A stretch of 51,512 nt of DNA from assembly GCF_001641695.1 (NCBI RefSeq), contig NZ_LSEF01000122.1, positions 1 through 51,512 of the forward strand. Reading direction: 5' to 3'. How positions within the stretch are numbered: position 1 is the stretch's first letter; each line of letters starts with the position of its first letter. Made by a program: the position numbers and the translations under genes. The DNA is from Bradyrhizobium neotropicale (lineage in GTDB: Bacteria > Pseudomonadota > Alphaproteobacteria > Rhizobiales > Xanthobacteraceae). Shown one piece after another: positions 42,542 to 50,664 of this stretch. A model generated the notes under the pieces. It was given only the letters and a program-made list of their open reading frames with translations. It searched no databases and was not told the origin of the DNA.

Positions 42542-44380
42542 ATGGGCTACAAGCCGATCGAGTCCTACGGCGTCATCGGCGACCTGCACACCGTTGCCCT
42601 GGTCGGCATCGACGGGTCCATCGACTGGTGCTGCCTGCCGCACTTTGACTCGCCGAGCGTCTTCGCGGCGATCCTCGACGACCAGAAAGGGGGCTCATTC
42701 CGCATCGCCAGTCTCAACGAGGCGCAGCACAAACAGATGTACATGCCTGACAGCAACGTCCTGGTGACGCGCTTTCTGAGCGACCAGGGCGTCGGTGAGG
42801 TCGTGGACTTCATGCCGGTCCAAGGCCCGCGCGAGATCAGAAAGATCCACCAGATCGTCCGGGTAGTGCGGGCGGTGCGCGGGTCGGTCCGCTTCCGCCT
42901 CGACTGCCGGCCGGCTTTCGACTTCGCCCGCCGGCCACACCAGGTCGTCCTGGAGGGTCGGGGAGCGATCTTCGAGGCGCAAGGCATGAAGGTCTCGCTA
43001 GTCAGCCGCTTTCCGCTTGGTCGGCAAGGCGACGGCGTCGCTGCCGAGTTCGTCCTCAACCCCGGCGAGACGACCACGTTCATCCTCCGCCAGGTGGAGG
43101 AGAACGGCCATGACAGCGCTCATGACGGCGTCCTGCTCGAGGCGCGGTTGGTCGGCACGGAGGCCCTGACGCAGACCCTGGCTTTTTGGCGGCAGTGGCT
43201 GAGGAAGTGCAACTATTCAGGTCGCTGGCGCGAGATGGTCCACCGCTCGGCGCTGGTGTTGAAGCTGCTGACGTTCGCGCCGACCGGTGCGATCGTGGCG
43301 GCGCCGACCTGCGGGCTGCCGGAAGAGATCGGCGGGGTGCGCAACTGGGACTATCGCTATACTTGGGTGCGCGACGCCGCTTTCACCAATTACGCCTTCC
43401 TGCGCCTGGGGCTGACGTCGGAGGCAGAGCAGTTCATGGCCTGGTTGGAGCAGCGGGCCGTCGAGGGCGCCCGGGGCAACCCGTTGCAGACTATGTACCG
43501 CATCGACGGCGGGCACGAGCTGCCCGAGGAGGTCCTCCGCCACCTCGATGGCTACCGCGGCTCGCGTCCGGTGCGAGTCGGCAACGCCGCTGCCGAGCAG
43601 CTGCAGCTGGACATCTATGGCGAGCTGATGGACGCCGTCTACCTGTACGACAAGTACGGGACGCCGACCGGCTATGACTTCTGGTGCCACCTGCGCAAGA
43701 TGCTCGACTGGGTGGCGAACAACTGGGAGCGAGCCGACGATGGCATCTGGGAGGTGCGCGGTGGACAGCAGCAGTTCGTCTACTCCAAGGTGCAGTGCTG
43801 GGTGGCGCTGGACCGAGCGATCCGCATTGCGCAGAAGCGGAGCCTGCCGCTGGACCGCACCCGCCTGGCCGCGGAGCGAGACCGCATCTACGAGGCCATC
43901 ATGACGCGCGGCTGGGACACGGAGCGGCAGACCTTCGTGCAGCACTTCGCCACCAACGCGGTGGATGCGTCCAACCTGATCATGCCGCTCGTCTTCTTCG
44001 TGTCGCCGACCGACCCCCGCATGTGCGGGACGCTGGATCGGACCATGGCGGAGCTGGTCTCCGACAGCCTAGTGCACCGCTACGAGATCGGCAGAGGAGC
44101 CGGCGACGGCCTGACCGGGAGCGAGGGGACGTTCAATATGTGTACGTTCTGGCTGGTGGAAGCGCTGGCCCGGGCGGGCCGCGCCGAGGAGGCCCGCTTC
44201 ATCTTCGAGAAGATGCTGACTTACGCCAACCACCTCGGCCTGTACGCCGAGGAGACGGGTCCGCGTGGCGAAGCGCTGGGCAACTTCCCGCAGGCATTCA
44301 CTCACATCGGGTTGATCAGCGCCGCGTTCAACCTGGACCGCCGGCTCGGCCGGGGGGCCTTGAGTAGGGTCGGACCATGA
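42542..44380 (+). CDS. GH15-family glucoamylase/trehalase-like protein
   Basis: A 612-residue cytoplasmic protein. It has an N-terminal beta-sandwich beginning YKPIESYGVIGDLHTVALVG and an (alpha/alpha)6 barrel with GGVRNWDYRYTWVRDAAFT, the general acid in DDGIWEVRGG, and the second catalytic Glu in GLTGSEGTFNMCTFWLVEAL. No signal peptide. It may hydrolyse trehalose or an alpha-glucan. GCGGAGGAGGCGAGATC supports the ATG at 42542; the frame extends upstream only by chance. Its stop overlaps the start of a HEAT-repeat gene (ATGA). It lies just after the truncated IS110. Confidence 0.9.
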   Translation: MGYKPIESYGVIGDLHTVALVGIDGSIDWCCLPHFDSPSVFAAILDDQKGGSFRIASLNEAQHKQMYMPDSNVLVTRFLSDQGVGEVVDFMPVQGPREIRKIHQIVRVVRAVRGSVRFRLDCRPAFDFARRPHQVVLEGRGAIFEAQGMKVSLVSRFPLGRQGDGVAAEFVLNPGETTTFILRQVEENGHDSAHDGVLLEARLVGTEALTQTLAFWRQWLRKCNYSGRWREMVHRSALVLKLLTFAPTGAIVAAPTCGLPEEIGGVRNWDYRYTWVRDAAFTNYAFLRLGLTSEAEQFMAWLEQRAVEGARGNPLQTMYRIDGGHELPEEVLRHLDGYRGSRPVRVGNAAAEQLQLDIYGELMDAVYLYDKYGTPTGYDFWCHLRKMLDWVANNWERADDGIWEVRGGQQQFVYSKVQCWVALDRAIRIAQKRSLPLDRTRLAAERDRIYEAIMTRGWDTERQTFVQHFATNAVDASNLIMPLVFFVSPTDPRMCGTLDRTMAELVSDSLVHRYEIGRGAGDGLTGSEGTFNMCTFWLVEALARAGRAEEARFIFEKMLTYANHLGLYAEETGPRGEALGNFPQAFTHIGLISAAFNLDRRLGRGALSRVGP

Positions 44381-44841
44381 GTGCGCAGGTCGCTTACCTA
44401 GGGACTTCCATCGCAGACTGGGTGGGGGAGCTCTCGAGCAGCGATCCGCTCCAACGCCGCCTCGGCGCATATGCCCTGGGCGAGATTGGCCCCGCGGCAA
44501 CCGAGGCTGTGTCCGACCTCGCCGCGGCCCTCCAGGACCCGGTTGGGTTCGTGCGCGTCTGGGCGGCGGCGGCCCTCGCCCGGGTGGCGCCGCCAGGTGG
44601 AGAGTCGGTCACCGTCCTCATCGCGGAGTTGGGCAACGAGCTTGCCTTCGTCCGCAGCTTGGCGGCCTGGCACCTCGGGCGCCTCGGTCCGGCCTTCCCG
44701 GGGATCGAACAAGCCCTCCTCCCCCTCCGACAGCTAGCGGGTGATAAGGATCCGAGTGTACGGGTGGAGGCCGCGCTAGCGCTGGGGATGCTCGAGGGGA
44801 AGGGCGCCCCGCCGCCGGAGCTGAAGTCCTTGTCCTCTTGA
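44377..44841 (+). CDS. HEAT-repeat protein
   Basis: A 154-residue all-helical protein made of about four HEAT repeats, for example LQRRLGAYALGEIGPAATEA, VGFVRVWAAAALARVAPPGG and PSVRVEAALALGMLEGKG. The ATGA overlap with the GH15 gene indicates translational coupling. Such proteins bind other proteins or act in lyase-type modification; binding or regulating the GH15 enzyme is the simplest suggestion from context. Confidence 0.8.
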   Translation: MSAQVAYLGTSIADWVGELSSSDPLQRRLGAYALGEIGPAATEAVSDLAAALQDPVGFVRVWAAAALARVAPPGGESVTVLIAELGNELAFVRSLAAWHLGRLGPAFPGIEQALLPLRQLAGDKDPSVRVEAALALGMLEGKGAPPPELKSLSS

Positions 44842-44979
44842 GCCTCCGGCGGCGTCGCCTCGCGCGGATTTGTTCGCGCTTCTCCAGCAATTCTTTGATG
44901 GCAGAAATGCTTCCAAGGCGGAATTGCGGCGAACCTGCTTGGGCGCTCTGATAGCGTCGCAGCTTGTTGCCAGAACGCC

Positions 44980-45050
44980 GAAAGCAATGCCGGTGATCTG
45001 ACGACGGATGAAGAGCGCGATGTCTGGATGCGCGCCGTGGGATGAAGCGA
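44980..45050 (+). pseudogene. SRAP-domain shard a
   Basis: Allowing frameshifts, the bases read KAMPVI-LTTDEERDVWMRA-PWDEA, the C-terminal core of SRAP (YedK/HMCES) proteins. A base is missing after ATC, and another lesion follows GCGCGCC. About 70 bp are recognisable; the surrounding 44842-45234 shows nothing else. Confidence 0.65.
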
Positions 45051-45234
45051 GGGCGTGGGACGAGTAGGACAGTCGTGCCTCGATACGAGATGTCGGCTCG
45101 AAGCTGAGGACCGTCACGCGAGGGGTCCGGGGGAACTTTCCGGGGTCGGCCTATCGATGGTCTCTCGGATTTTTTCTGCATTTGCCCGTGACCCCCATTA
45201 AGCTGCACATTGAGCCCAACTAAGGGGCAACCTG

Positions 45235-45483
45235 ATGTCGGAGATCGACCCGCATACGCTGGAAGGCCATCTCTCGAAACTAGTAGAGGACTGCGAGTCC
45301 TTGACGATTGTGTTCGGCGTGCAAAATGCATGCACCATGTACCCGCCCTACACCGTGGGGAGGGATTTCATCGCTGGGAGCGATCATACGGATCACGCAA
45401 AAGCTAGGCCTCTCGTGGCGCCGTTCAACAGCATCCAACAGATCATCTGTCACCCGAGGAAGAGCTTAGGTGATCAAGCCTGA
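45235..45483 (+). CDS. Hypothetical 82-residue protein
   Basis: The frame starts ATG with AAGGGG nine bases upstream and encodes MSEIDPHTLEGHLSKLVEDC, then FGVQNACTMYPPYTVGRDFI. No family recognised, no signal peptide or membrane segment. Its composition is ordinary for a soluble protein. It could be a small real gene of this hypervariable region or a fragment of a longer one. Confidence 0.35.
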   Translation: MSEIDPHTLEGHLSKLVEDCESLTIVFGVQNACTMYPPYTVGRDFIAGSDHTDHAKARPLVAPFNSIQQIICHPRKSLGDQA

Positions 45484-45622
45484 TTTAGCGGAAGCTTGTT
45501 GCTTCTCAGCAACAACACATGAAATTCGTCGAGCCTCGCCCACCTCGCCGATGCTGACGCCGCCACGCGCAAGCTGATGGAGCTGATCAACGCCGTCGGG
45601 CGGCGGCGTAGAGAGGGCCTCG

Positions 45623-46084
45623 ATGACCAACGTACAGACCTTCATCGTGGAGCCCGGCACGCCTGAGTTGGCGATCTGCGCACGATGGCGCAAAAATGCC
45701 TTTTCAGTGCTCCAAGCGTCCTTTGAGGAAGAATTGAAGTCGTTGGAGCTATTTGCGTCCGATCAGACACACGGTGTGGCGCTGGTCGCTAAGGCCGATG
45801 ACGAACCGATCGGAACGTGTCTTCTAGTCGAGTCAGAGATCGAGCCGAACCATGACGTGTCGCCTTGGCTTGCAGGCTTGTTCGTTGTCCCCGAGCATCG
45901 CCGAAAGGGGGCTGGCGCTGTATTGGTTCGCGCCATTGAGGATCAAGCCCGATTGCGAGGGTTTTCCCGGCTGTACCTCTACACCACAGAGGCTATTGGG
46001 TTTTATGCGCGTCTCGGCTGGTCACTCGTTGATCGCACCAACTGGAAGGGCTTTGACACAGCTCTAATGGTTCGCGAGCTGTAA
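45623..46084 (+). CDS. GNAT-family N-acetyltransferase
   Basis: A 153-residue acetyl-CoA-dependent acetyltransferase. The acetyl-CoA-binding motif A is VVPEHRRKGAGAVLVRAIED (Arg-Arg-Lys-Gly-x-Gly), followed by motif B YLYTTEAIGFYARLGWSLVD. The N-terminal half carries EPIGTCLLVESEIEPNHDVS. The substrate cannot be inferred. The ATG at 45623 follows GAGAGGGCC. It stands among decayed SRAP shards. Confidence 0.85.
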   Translation: MTNVQTFIVEPGTPELAICARWRKNAFSVLQASFEEELKSLELFASDQTHGVALVAKADDEPIGTCLLVESEIEPNHDVSPWLAGLFVVPEHRRKGAGAVLVRAIEDQARLRGFSRLYLYTTEAIGFYARLGWSLVDRTNWKGFDTALMVREL

Positions 46085-46113
46085 ACGTGATGTTCAACCT
46101 CCTAATCGGCCCC

Positions 46114-46206
46114 TTAGCCAACCATCATAAGCAAGCTCATTGCTCCCATCAGCACGAAAAATCCCGTCATCGTGGTGACGATGAACCTACGCTCTACCCC
46201 GTTCAT
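46114..46206 (-). CDS. Candidate 30-residue membrane protein
   Basis: A short frame, MNGVERRFIVTTMTGFFVLM followed by ten residues ending MMVG, with GGAGGA eight bases before the ATG. A positively charged N terminus and one hydrophobic stretch suit a single-span inner-membrane microprotein. It lies in a gap between GNAT and SRAP shard b, antisense to nothing coding. Confidence 0.45.
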   Translation of the reverse strand: MNGVERRFIVTTMTGFFVLMGAMSLLMMVG

Positions 46207-46344
46207 GGCCGTCTTCCTCCGTGGCCTATGAGAGAGCAGCATGCTGACTTCCGGAAGTCGCGTCGGTTCGCTTATGGACATAGAAGCCCTTTTCGCAGGC
46301 ATCCGGACTGAATTCATGGACAGCCGTCGCACCAAGTCCAAGCC

Positions 46345-46497
46345 GTCCCTGGGCCGCCTGACGACCGACGAGGAGCGCGATGTCTGGAGGCGCGCGCCAT
46401 GGGATGAGGCGAAGGCGCGCTGCAACGGCCGTTGCCGGATGATGCGTTCAAGCTCGTGATGCGTGGGGCGGAGAAGGAGGATCGAGCGGCAGCATAG
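46345..46497 (+). pseudogene. SRAP-domain shard b
   Basis: Reads LTTDEERDVWRRAPWDEAKA, then after a frameshift LQRPLPDDAFKLVMRGAEKE-DRAAA, the C-terminal end of an SRAP protein. It parallels shard e (48261-48510) but is a separate, diverged copy. No N-terminal catalytic part is attached. Confidence 0.7.
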
Positions 46498-46624
46498 CTG
46501 AAAACGAGGAACAACTCTCGTAAGCCTGAATTGGCTCTCTAGGCCACAAGTAAGATTGGCGCGAGGTCCCCACCCCTTTGTGCCTCCTGCCCAAGGCGGG
46601 ACCTGCGCTCTAGGAGAATTCATC

Positions 46625-46786
46625 ATGGCTCACCCAACAGAGGAGCAGATACGGAAACGCGCGTTCGAACTGTGGGAGCAGGCTGGCAAACCCGAAGGAC
46701 GCGAAGACGAGTTCTGGCAACAAGCGCAGAGGGAATTGCAGAGCGCAGAAGAGAGTGGTGATCCAAACAAAGGTGCCGACATTTGA
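46625..46786 (+). CDS. DUF2934 domain protein
   Basis: A 53-residue protein: MAHPTEEQIRKRAFELWEQA, then GREDEFWQQAQRELQ, the whole DUF2934 motif, a short helical domain of unknown function common in rhizobia. TAGGAGAATTCATC before the ATG is a strong ribosome site. Expression looks likely although the neighbours are remnants. Confidence 0.85.
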   Translation: MAHPTEEQIRKRAFELWEQAGKPEGREDEFWQQAQRELQSAEESGDPNKGADI

Positions 46787-46797
46787 CGCCGCCGGGC

Positions 46798-46878
46798 GCC
46801 GGGACCGAGATGACGCTGATGCGCTGGGGCATGCCACCGCCGCCGCGTATGGGCGGGCCGCCGGTTACCAACATCCGC
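46798..46878 (+). pseudogene. SRAP-domain shard c
   Basis: Reads AGTEMTLMRWGMPPPPRMGG, then PPVTNIR, the segment just after the N-terminal third of SRAP proteins (the tryptophan loop RWGM). It is cut on both sides; the expected next residues NTSSPHWR are absent. Confidence 0.7.
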
Positions 46879-47072
46879 TGCCTCATGCCGTTCAACGGCA
46901 TCGCCTAGGCCGACCAATCTGTCCGGAGGCGTATCAGTTCGTTTCCGATCCGGAGCGCGGTGAAGCAGAAAGCGGCGAGCGTTGCAGATTTACAACCCGC
47001 GCAGCTCTTCGAGATACTAAGCTGGTCCGTCTTACTTCATCTCTATTTCAATATAATCAGCGGGGGCGAAAA

Positions 47073-47273
47073 GTGTTTGATGTCTATCGCAATCATAAGC
47101 ACGAGTTGCTCGTTCTAAGCAAAGGCTCAGCAATACCGACACTCAGCTCCAGACATAAGTGGCGGAAGAGTAGAAAAAGAGTTCTCAGAGTCAGCGACGA
47201 GATCAGGTCAGCCGTTCAGAGACACGGCTATTACGTCCGCAGCCTGCGGGTCACCAAGGAGCGCACAATCTAG
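47073..47273 (+). CDS. Small conserved-looking hypothetical protein
   Basis: From a GTG start, 66 residues: FDVYRNHKHELLVLSKGSAI, then KWRKSRKRVLRVSDEIRSAV and QRHGYYVRSLR. The alternation of charged helix and GYYVR motif resembles small uncharacterised Bradyrhizobium proteins as I remember them. The ribosome site is weak (GGGGG). The open frame continues upstream into the unrelated shard c region, so the GTG is the probable start. Confidence 0.5.
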   Translation: MFDVYRNHKHELLVLSKGSAIPTLSSRHKWRKSRKRVLRVSDEIRSAVQRHGYYVRSLRVTKERTI

Positions 47274-47296
47274 GTCGAGCAGGTCGGCGGCCGGTG

Positions 47297-47452
47297 TTCT
47301 CTACGGCATCACCACCTACCAAGCCGCCATCCTCGCGCTCTTCCCCGTGGTCAATCGCTACGTCGGACCTACAGCCGACGCCCGGAGTCTCTTCCCGGAT
47401 TATCCAGCTCTGGTGATCCGCAACACAGAAGCCGGGACCGAGATGACGCTGA
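47297..47452 (+). pseudogene. SRAP-domain shard d
   Basis: Reads VLYGITTYQAAILALFPVVN, then RYVGPTADARSLFPDYPALV and RNTEAGTEMTL, the N-terminal part of an SRAP protein. The catalytic Cys2 of the family (MCxxY) is missing because the copy begins at LYGITT. It joins logically to shard c, which begins AGTEMTL, but lies downstream of it, so the pieces come from different copies or a rearrangement. Confidence 0.75.
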
Positions 47453-47467
47453 GCTTTCACGTACGCT

Positions 47468-47707
47468 TCATTTGTCTGTAGGGCGCGGCGTCCGCTGAGG
47501 TCTTCCCTGTCCCGCCGTCTTCGAGGTTCGGCTTGCGGCGGCCTCAAACACCGCAATAAGCCGATCGAGTTGCCATAGCTCGATGTCGTTGGCATCAACC
47601 AGCTGCTGAGCACGTTCTCGTGCTTCCTGCTCATCGGCACACTGCAAATTGGCCACGCTTATAACGTGGCGGTCGTGATCCAAGAGGTAAGCTCGGTAGT
47701 GCGCCAT
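47468..47707 (-). CDS. Small hypothetical protein, MAHYRAYLLD type
   Basis: A 79-residue protein: MAHYRAYLLDHDRHVISVAN, then LQCADEQEARERAQQLVDAN and DIELWQLDRLIAVFE. This short beta-alpha-alpha-beta pattern recurs in Bradyrhizobium as an uncharacterised family, to my recollection. The ATG at 47707 is chosen over a GTG two codons earlier. No enzymatic motif. Confidence 0.55.
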   Translation of the reverse strand: MAHYRAYLLDHDRHVISVANLQCADEQEARERAQQLVDANDIELWQLDRLIAVFEAAASRTSKTAGQGRPQRTPRPTDK

Positions 47708-47874
47708 CCCCACGCCCCCAAAGGCCCGCGCTCATCCATTAGCGTCCGCTCGATGCTTGGCTCGCTCGTTGTCAAATTGATCGCCAGACCTGGCTGGCGA
47801 ACCAAGAACCTGGATGGAGGAGACGCCTTGTCGCGCTCCTTCATTCATTGTCTCGTGTGTTGATCATCGGATCA

Positions 47875-48111
47875 TCACTTCAATCCTTCAATGAGCGTCC
47901 TCCAGCCGGGCGCATCGTCCGCCCTCAGCAGCGAAGCGCCAAGCGTTGCCAAGTAGGATGGCAATTCGCAATCGGGACGCGCGTTCATATTGCCGACAAA
48001 CGCGGCGACGGCGCTCTTAAGATCGCCTCGGTCGAGATGATCCAAGGCCCGTTGCTTGCACCGCTCGACATATTTGTCGCGCGTCATCTCAATTAACAGG
48101 GAACGTTCCAT
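47875..48111 (-). CDS. Hypothetical 78-residue protein
   Basis: Reads MERSLLIEMTRDKYVERCKQ, then RALDHLDRGDLKSAVAAFVG and ending WRTLIEGLK; mostly helical, with GGGGAGG before the ATG. Its first 20 codons and upstream DNA are repeated at 50356-50553, where only the N-terminal part (MERSLITGKPRDKYVERCK) survives. Function unknown. Confidence 0.6.
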   Translation of the reverse strand: MERSLLIEMTRDKYVERCKQRALDHLDRGDLKSAVAAFVGNMNARPDCELPSYLATLGASLLRADDAPGWRTLIEGLK

Positions 48112-48250
48112 TTCGCCTCCCCAACCGATGACTGCTTCCAATAGTGCCAGTTGGAACGGAGCGGATTTTGCCTGTCTGTTCGAAAGGCGACAAACGGATG
48201 CTCTTTTGGTCGCAAGTGTGGGAATTAAGACACAGACACATCGCGACCCG
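48054..48250. repeat. ~200-bp duplicated segment, copy A
   Basis: From GCTTGCACCGCTC to ACACAG...CGCGAC this is clearly similar to 50356-50553, with scattered substitutions and small indels. It covers the 5' end of the small hypothetical gene and its upstream region, including CTCTTTTGGTC and AGTGTGGGAATT. In copy A it leads into SRAP shard e; in copy B it leads into an IS110 copy. Confidence 0.8.
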
Positions 48251-48260
48251 ACGCCGCGCG

Positions 48261-48510
48261 GACCGCGGCACCAAGTCCAATCCGATCCCTGGACCGCATC
48301 TGGTCTATGGCTTCCTGACGACCGCGCCGAATGCGGTGGTCGAGCCGATCCATCCGAAGGCGATGTCCGTGATTTTAACCACCGATTAGGAGCGCGATGT
48401 CTGGATGCGCGCGCCGTGGGACTAGGCCAAGGCGTTGCAACGGCCGTTGGCGGATGATGCGCTCAAGATCGTGATGCGCGGGGCGGATAAGGAAGATCGG
48501 ACAGCAGCAC
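48261..48510 (+). pseudogene. SRAP-domain shard e, with two in-frame stops
   Basis: The largest piece: DRGTKSNPIPGPHLVYGFLT, TAPNAVVEPIHPKAMSVILT and TD, then TAG, then ERDVWMRAPWD, TAG, and AKALQRPLADDALKIVMRGA. It contains the family's HPKAMPVIL motif with the catalytic His. Both stops are TAG at positions normally Glu, one substitution each. The N-terminal half is absent. Confidence 0.8.
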
Positions 48511-48706
48511 AGTCCGTCCGCTTAGCCCCAAAAAGCAGACCAACAGCAGATGGGCGCAGTAAGGACGCGATGGGCCAGGAGCTGACCTACTTCACATGGC
48601 CTGATTGCCGCGCCAAATGCGTCCCTCATAATTAAGACTTCAAAGAGCTCGCCAACTGATCCGGAGAGCCGGGACAGCCGACGAGTGTGAGCCGCCGCGG
48701 CTGCTC

Positions 48707-50257
48707 CTACACTAAGATGTGGTCGACGGATGTGCTCCAGCTGGAATACCCTAGAACTTTCCCATTATCGAACTCATTCGATAGATAGAATCCATTAGCA
48801 TGGGCGGGATCGAAGGTGGCTGTCGAATAATCACCCCAGCGCCCGACCAAATCGTGCGCTGGATCTACATAAGCAGCCACGCTGTCGTGATAATCGGTCG
48901 GTGCCACAAAGTTCGGCGTCGTGGTCGCAGTGGCGCTGCCTGCCCCTTTCCAAAACGTGAAATAATCAGCGGCGTACATGTGGGAACCGCTCACATTGAA
49001 GTTGAACAGCACGTCCCCGTTACCGTCAACGGCTACCGATCCATTGAATGTCGCGGCTCCAGCGGTAGCTCCCGTTGTCGGCAGGAGGCTGTTCAGATTG
49101 CCGGCGTGCAAGACCGTCGGCGCGGTGGCTCCGCCTGTCGAATTGAAGTCGTGCATGTCAAGTTGTACCCACTCAACTGAAGGGGGCGCCTTCGAACTGC
49201 TCGGCTGTCCTTCAAAGACAACGTAGAGCTTTTGGTTGGCTGAATCGTAGGCGGCGCTGGTTATTCTTCCATCGCCAGCATCCAGCTTGTATCTGGTGCC
49301 GTATTGACTGGCGGAATAGGCGCCGTTTCCAAAATCGATGTTGCCGAGAGAGACGGTCACGGGCGTTGAATTAACGCCTCCGACCGATTCGAATATGCTC
49401 AGGCTGTTGTGCGTGTTGGCGATTAGATATTCCCCGTAATACGTTCCTCTGCCGGAGATCTCCGCGGTCTGGTATGATGGGGCTGCGTAAGCTGTCGCGC
49501 TGACGAAATTTGAATGGCTTCCGGTAAAGAGCCCATCATCAAAGACTGTCAGCACGCTACCTTCGTAGGTGCCGGACGCTGAGAACTGGTTCGTCGACAC
49601 GTAGATGTTGTGCCCGTCGACTGCGACGAGCGGCTGGTCTGCCCAAGTCGTTATCCCGTTTATATTGTATGTTGTGGAGGCGGCCTGGAATTGCCAATTG
49701 GCCGATGATAGCGATGTCGTGGTGAGGTCCGAATTGGACACAGCCATCAAAATAGAGCTGGTGGTCAGACTATTGTTTACTTCATCGACGGTGACAATAA
49801 ATTGGTGGTGGACAACATCGTAGAGGACCCTGGCATCTGCCAGAAAATATCCTGACGACATCACAGAGCCAAAGAATGTATTCAACGATTCGGTCTGAGG
49901 ACTGGTGCCCTGTAGAGTCGTGATTTGGATGGCATCGTTCTCAGCAGTAATGACGACGTTTGCTCCTGCCGCCAGAGCGTTATCCGGCGGATAATACCCA
50001 CCACTCTGCGCGAACGTTATCCCATCCCAGTGATAGTCCACGTCGGTTATCGTCGAGGTGCCGTTGACAACCTGGCCGGGGGATGACGACGATGTCGTCG
50101 TAGCATGGACCTGGAGAGACACGTGGGTCGGCACATCGGGGTCCGGAAGAAAATTGAAGACGTCGTTTTGTGCGTCGGAGTATGAGGACGGACCTCCAAA
50201 CCAAGGCTTGTCGTCGCTGCCGAAATCGAAATTACTTCCGTCAACATATTTTCGCAT
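48707..50257 (-). CDS. 516-residue beta-rich protein of unknown function without signal peptide
   Basis: The protein begins MRKYVDGSNFDFGSDDKPWF and is rich in Ser, Thr, Asn, Gly and Asp, with few Cys or Lys. Stretches such as VVITAENDAIQITTLQG, TTWADQPLVAVDGHNIYVST and GRWGDYSTATFDPAHANGFY repeat every 45-60 residues, consistent with a beta-propeller. Similar composition is seen in surface or type I-secreted proteins, but no signal peptide, RTX repeats or anchor are visible. The ribosome site is weak. Local GC is lower than in neighbouring genes, suggesting transfer. It sits between the two copies of the 200-bp repeat. Confidence 0.7.
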   Translation of the reverse strand: MRKYVDGSNFDFGSDDKPWFGGPSSYSDAQNDVFNFLPDPDVPTHVSLQVHATTTSSSSPGQVVNGTSTITDVDYHWDGITFAQSGGYYPPDNALAAGANVVITAENDAIQITTLQGTSPQTESLNTFFGSVMSSGYFLADARVLYDVVHHQFIVTVDEVNNSLTTSSILMAVSNSDLTTTSLSSANWQFQAASTTYNINGITTWADQPLVAVDGHNIYVSTNQFSASGTYEGSVLTVFDDGLFTGSHSNFVSATAYAAPSYQTAEISGRGTYYGEYLIANTHNSLSIFESVGGVNSTPVTVSLGNIDFGNGAYSASQYGTRYKLDAGDGRITSAAYDSANQKLYVVFEGQPSSSKAPPSVEWVQLDMHDFNSTGGATAPTVLHAGNLNSLLPTTGATAGAATFNGSVAVDGNGDVLFNFNVSGSHMYAADYFTFWKGAGSATATTTPNFVAPTDYHDSVAAYVDPAHDLVGRWGDYSTATFDPAHANGFYLSNEFDNGKVLGYSSWSTSVDHILV

Positions 50258-50355
50258 TTCGCCCCCTGATCCGCGATTGCCAGGTGCAATTGAACAAGGC
50301 GATCGAATCTTAGGTTGGTTTGACCCCCGCGGTCTCCGCTAACTGATAATTCACC

Positions 50356-50553
50356 GCTTGCACCGCTCAACATATTTATCGCGCGGCTTGCCAGTTATCA
50401 GCGAACGTTCCATTTTCGCATTCTCACCAATGACTGTTTCCAATCATGGAGGTTGGACGAACGGATTTGATCTGTCTGTTCGCAAACAGACAAACAGACC
50501 CTCTTTTGGTCCGCAGTGTGGGAATTGGGACACAGAGGCGCGCATCGCGACCG
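50356..50553. repeat. ~200-bp duplicated segment, copy B
   Basis: This is the second copy of 48054-48250. On the minus strand only the first 19 codons of the small hypothetical gene remain. It ends about 25 bp before the left end of IS110 copy 2. Confidence 0.8.
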
Positions 50554-50613
50554 CGCCCATCCTGTCTTTGTCCGTGGGATGTCAGCTAATGGGACGGTCC
50601 GGCCGTGCTCCGG

Positions 50614-50640
50614 CCCTGCCAGCAGCGAATGCTGGCAGGG
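50614..50640 (+). other. Hairpin in the IS110 leader, possible bridge-RNA element
   Basis: CCCTGCCAGCA and TGCTGGCAGGG form a perfect 11-bp stem around GCGAA. Copy 1 retains a weaker version (CCCTGCCAG/CTGGCAAGG at 41771-41797). IS110 elements encode a guide (bridge) RNA in the noncoding end next to the transposase, so this is a candidate part of it. Confidence 0.4.
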
Positions 50641-50664
50641 GGCACCGAAGACAAGGAGCACGCG

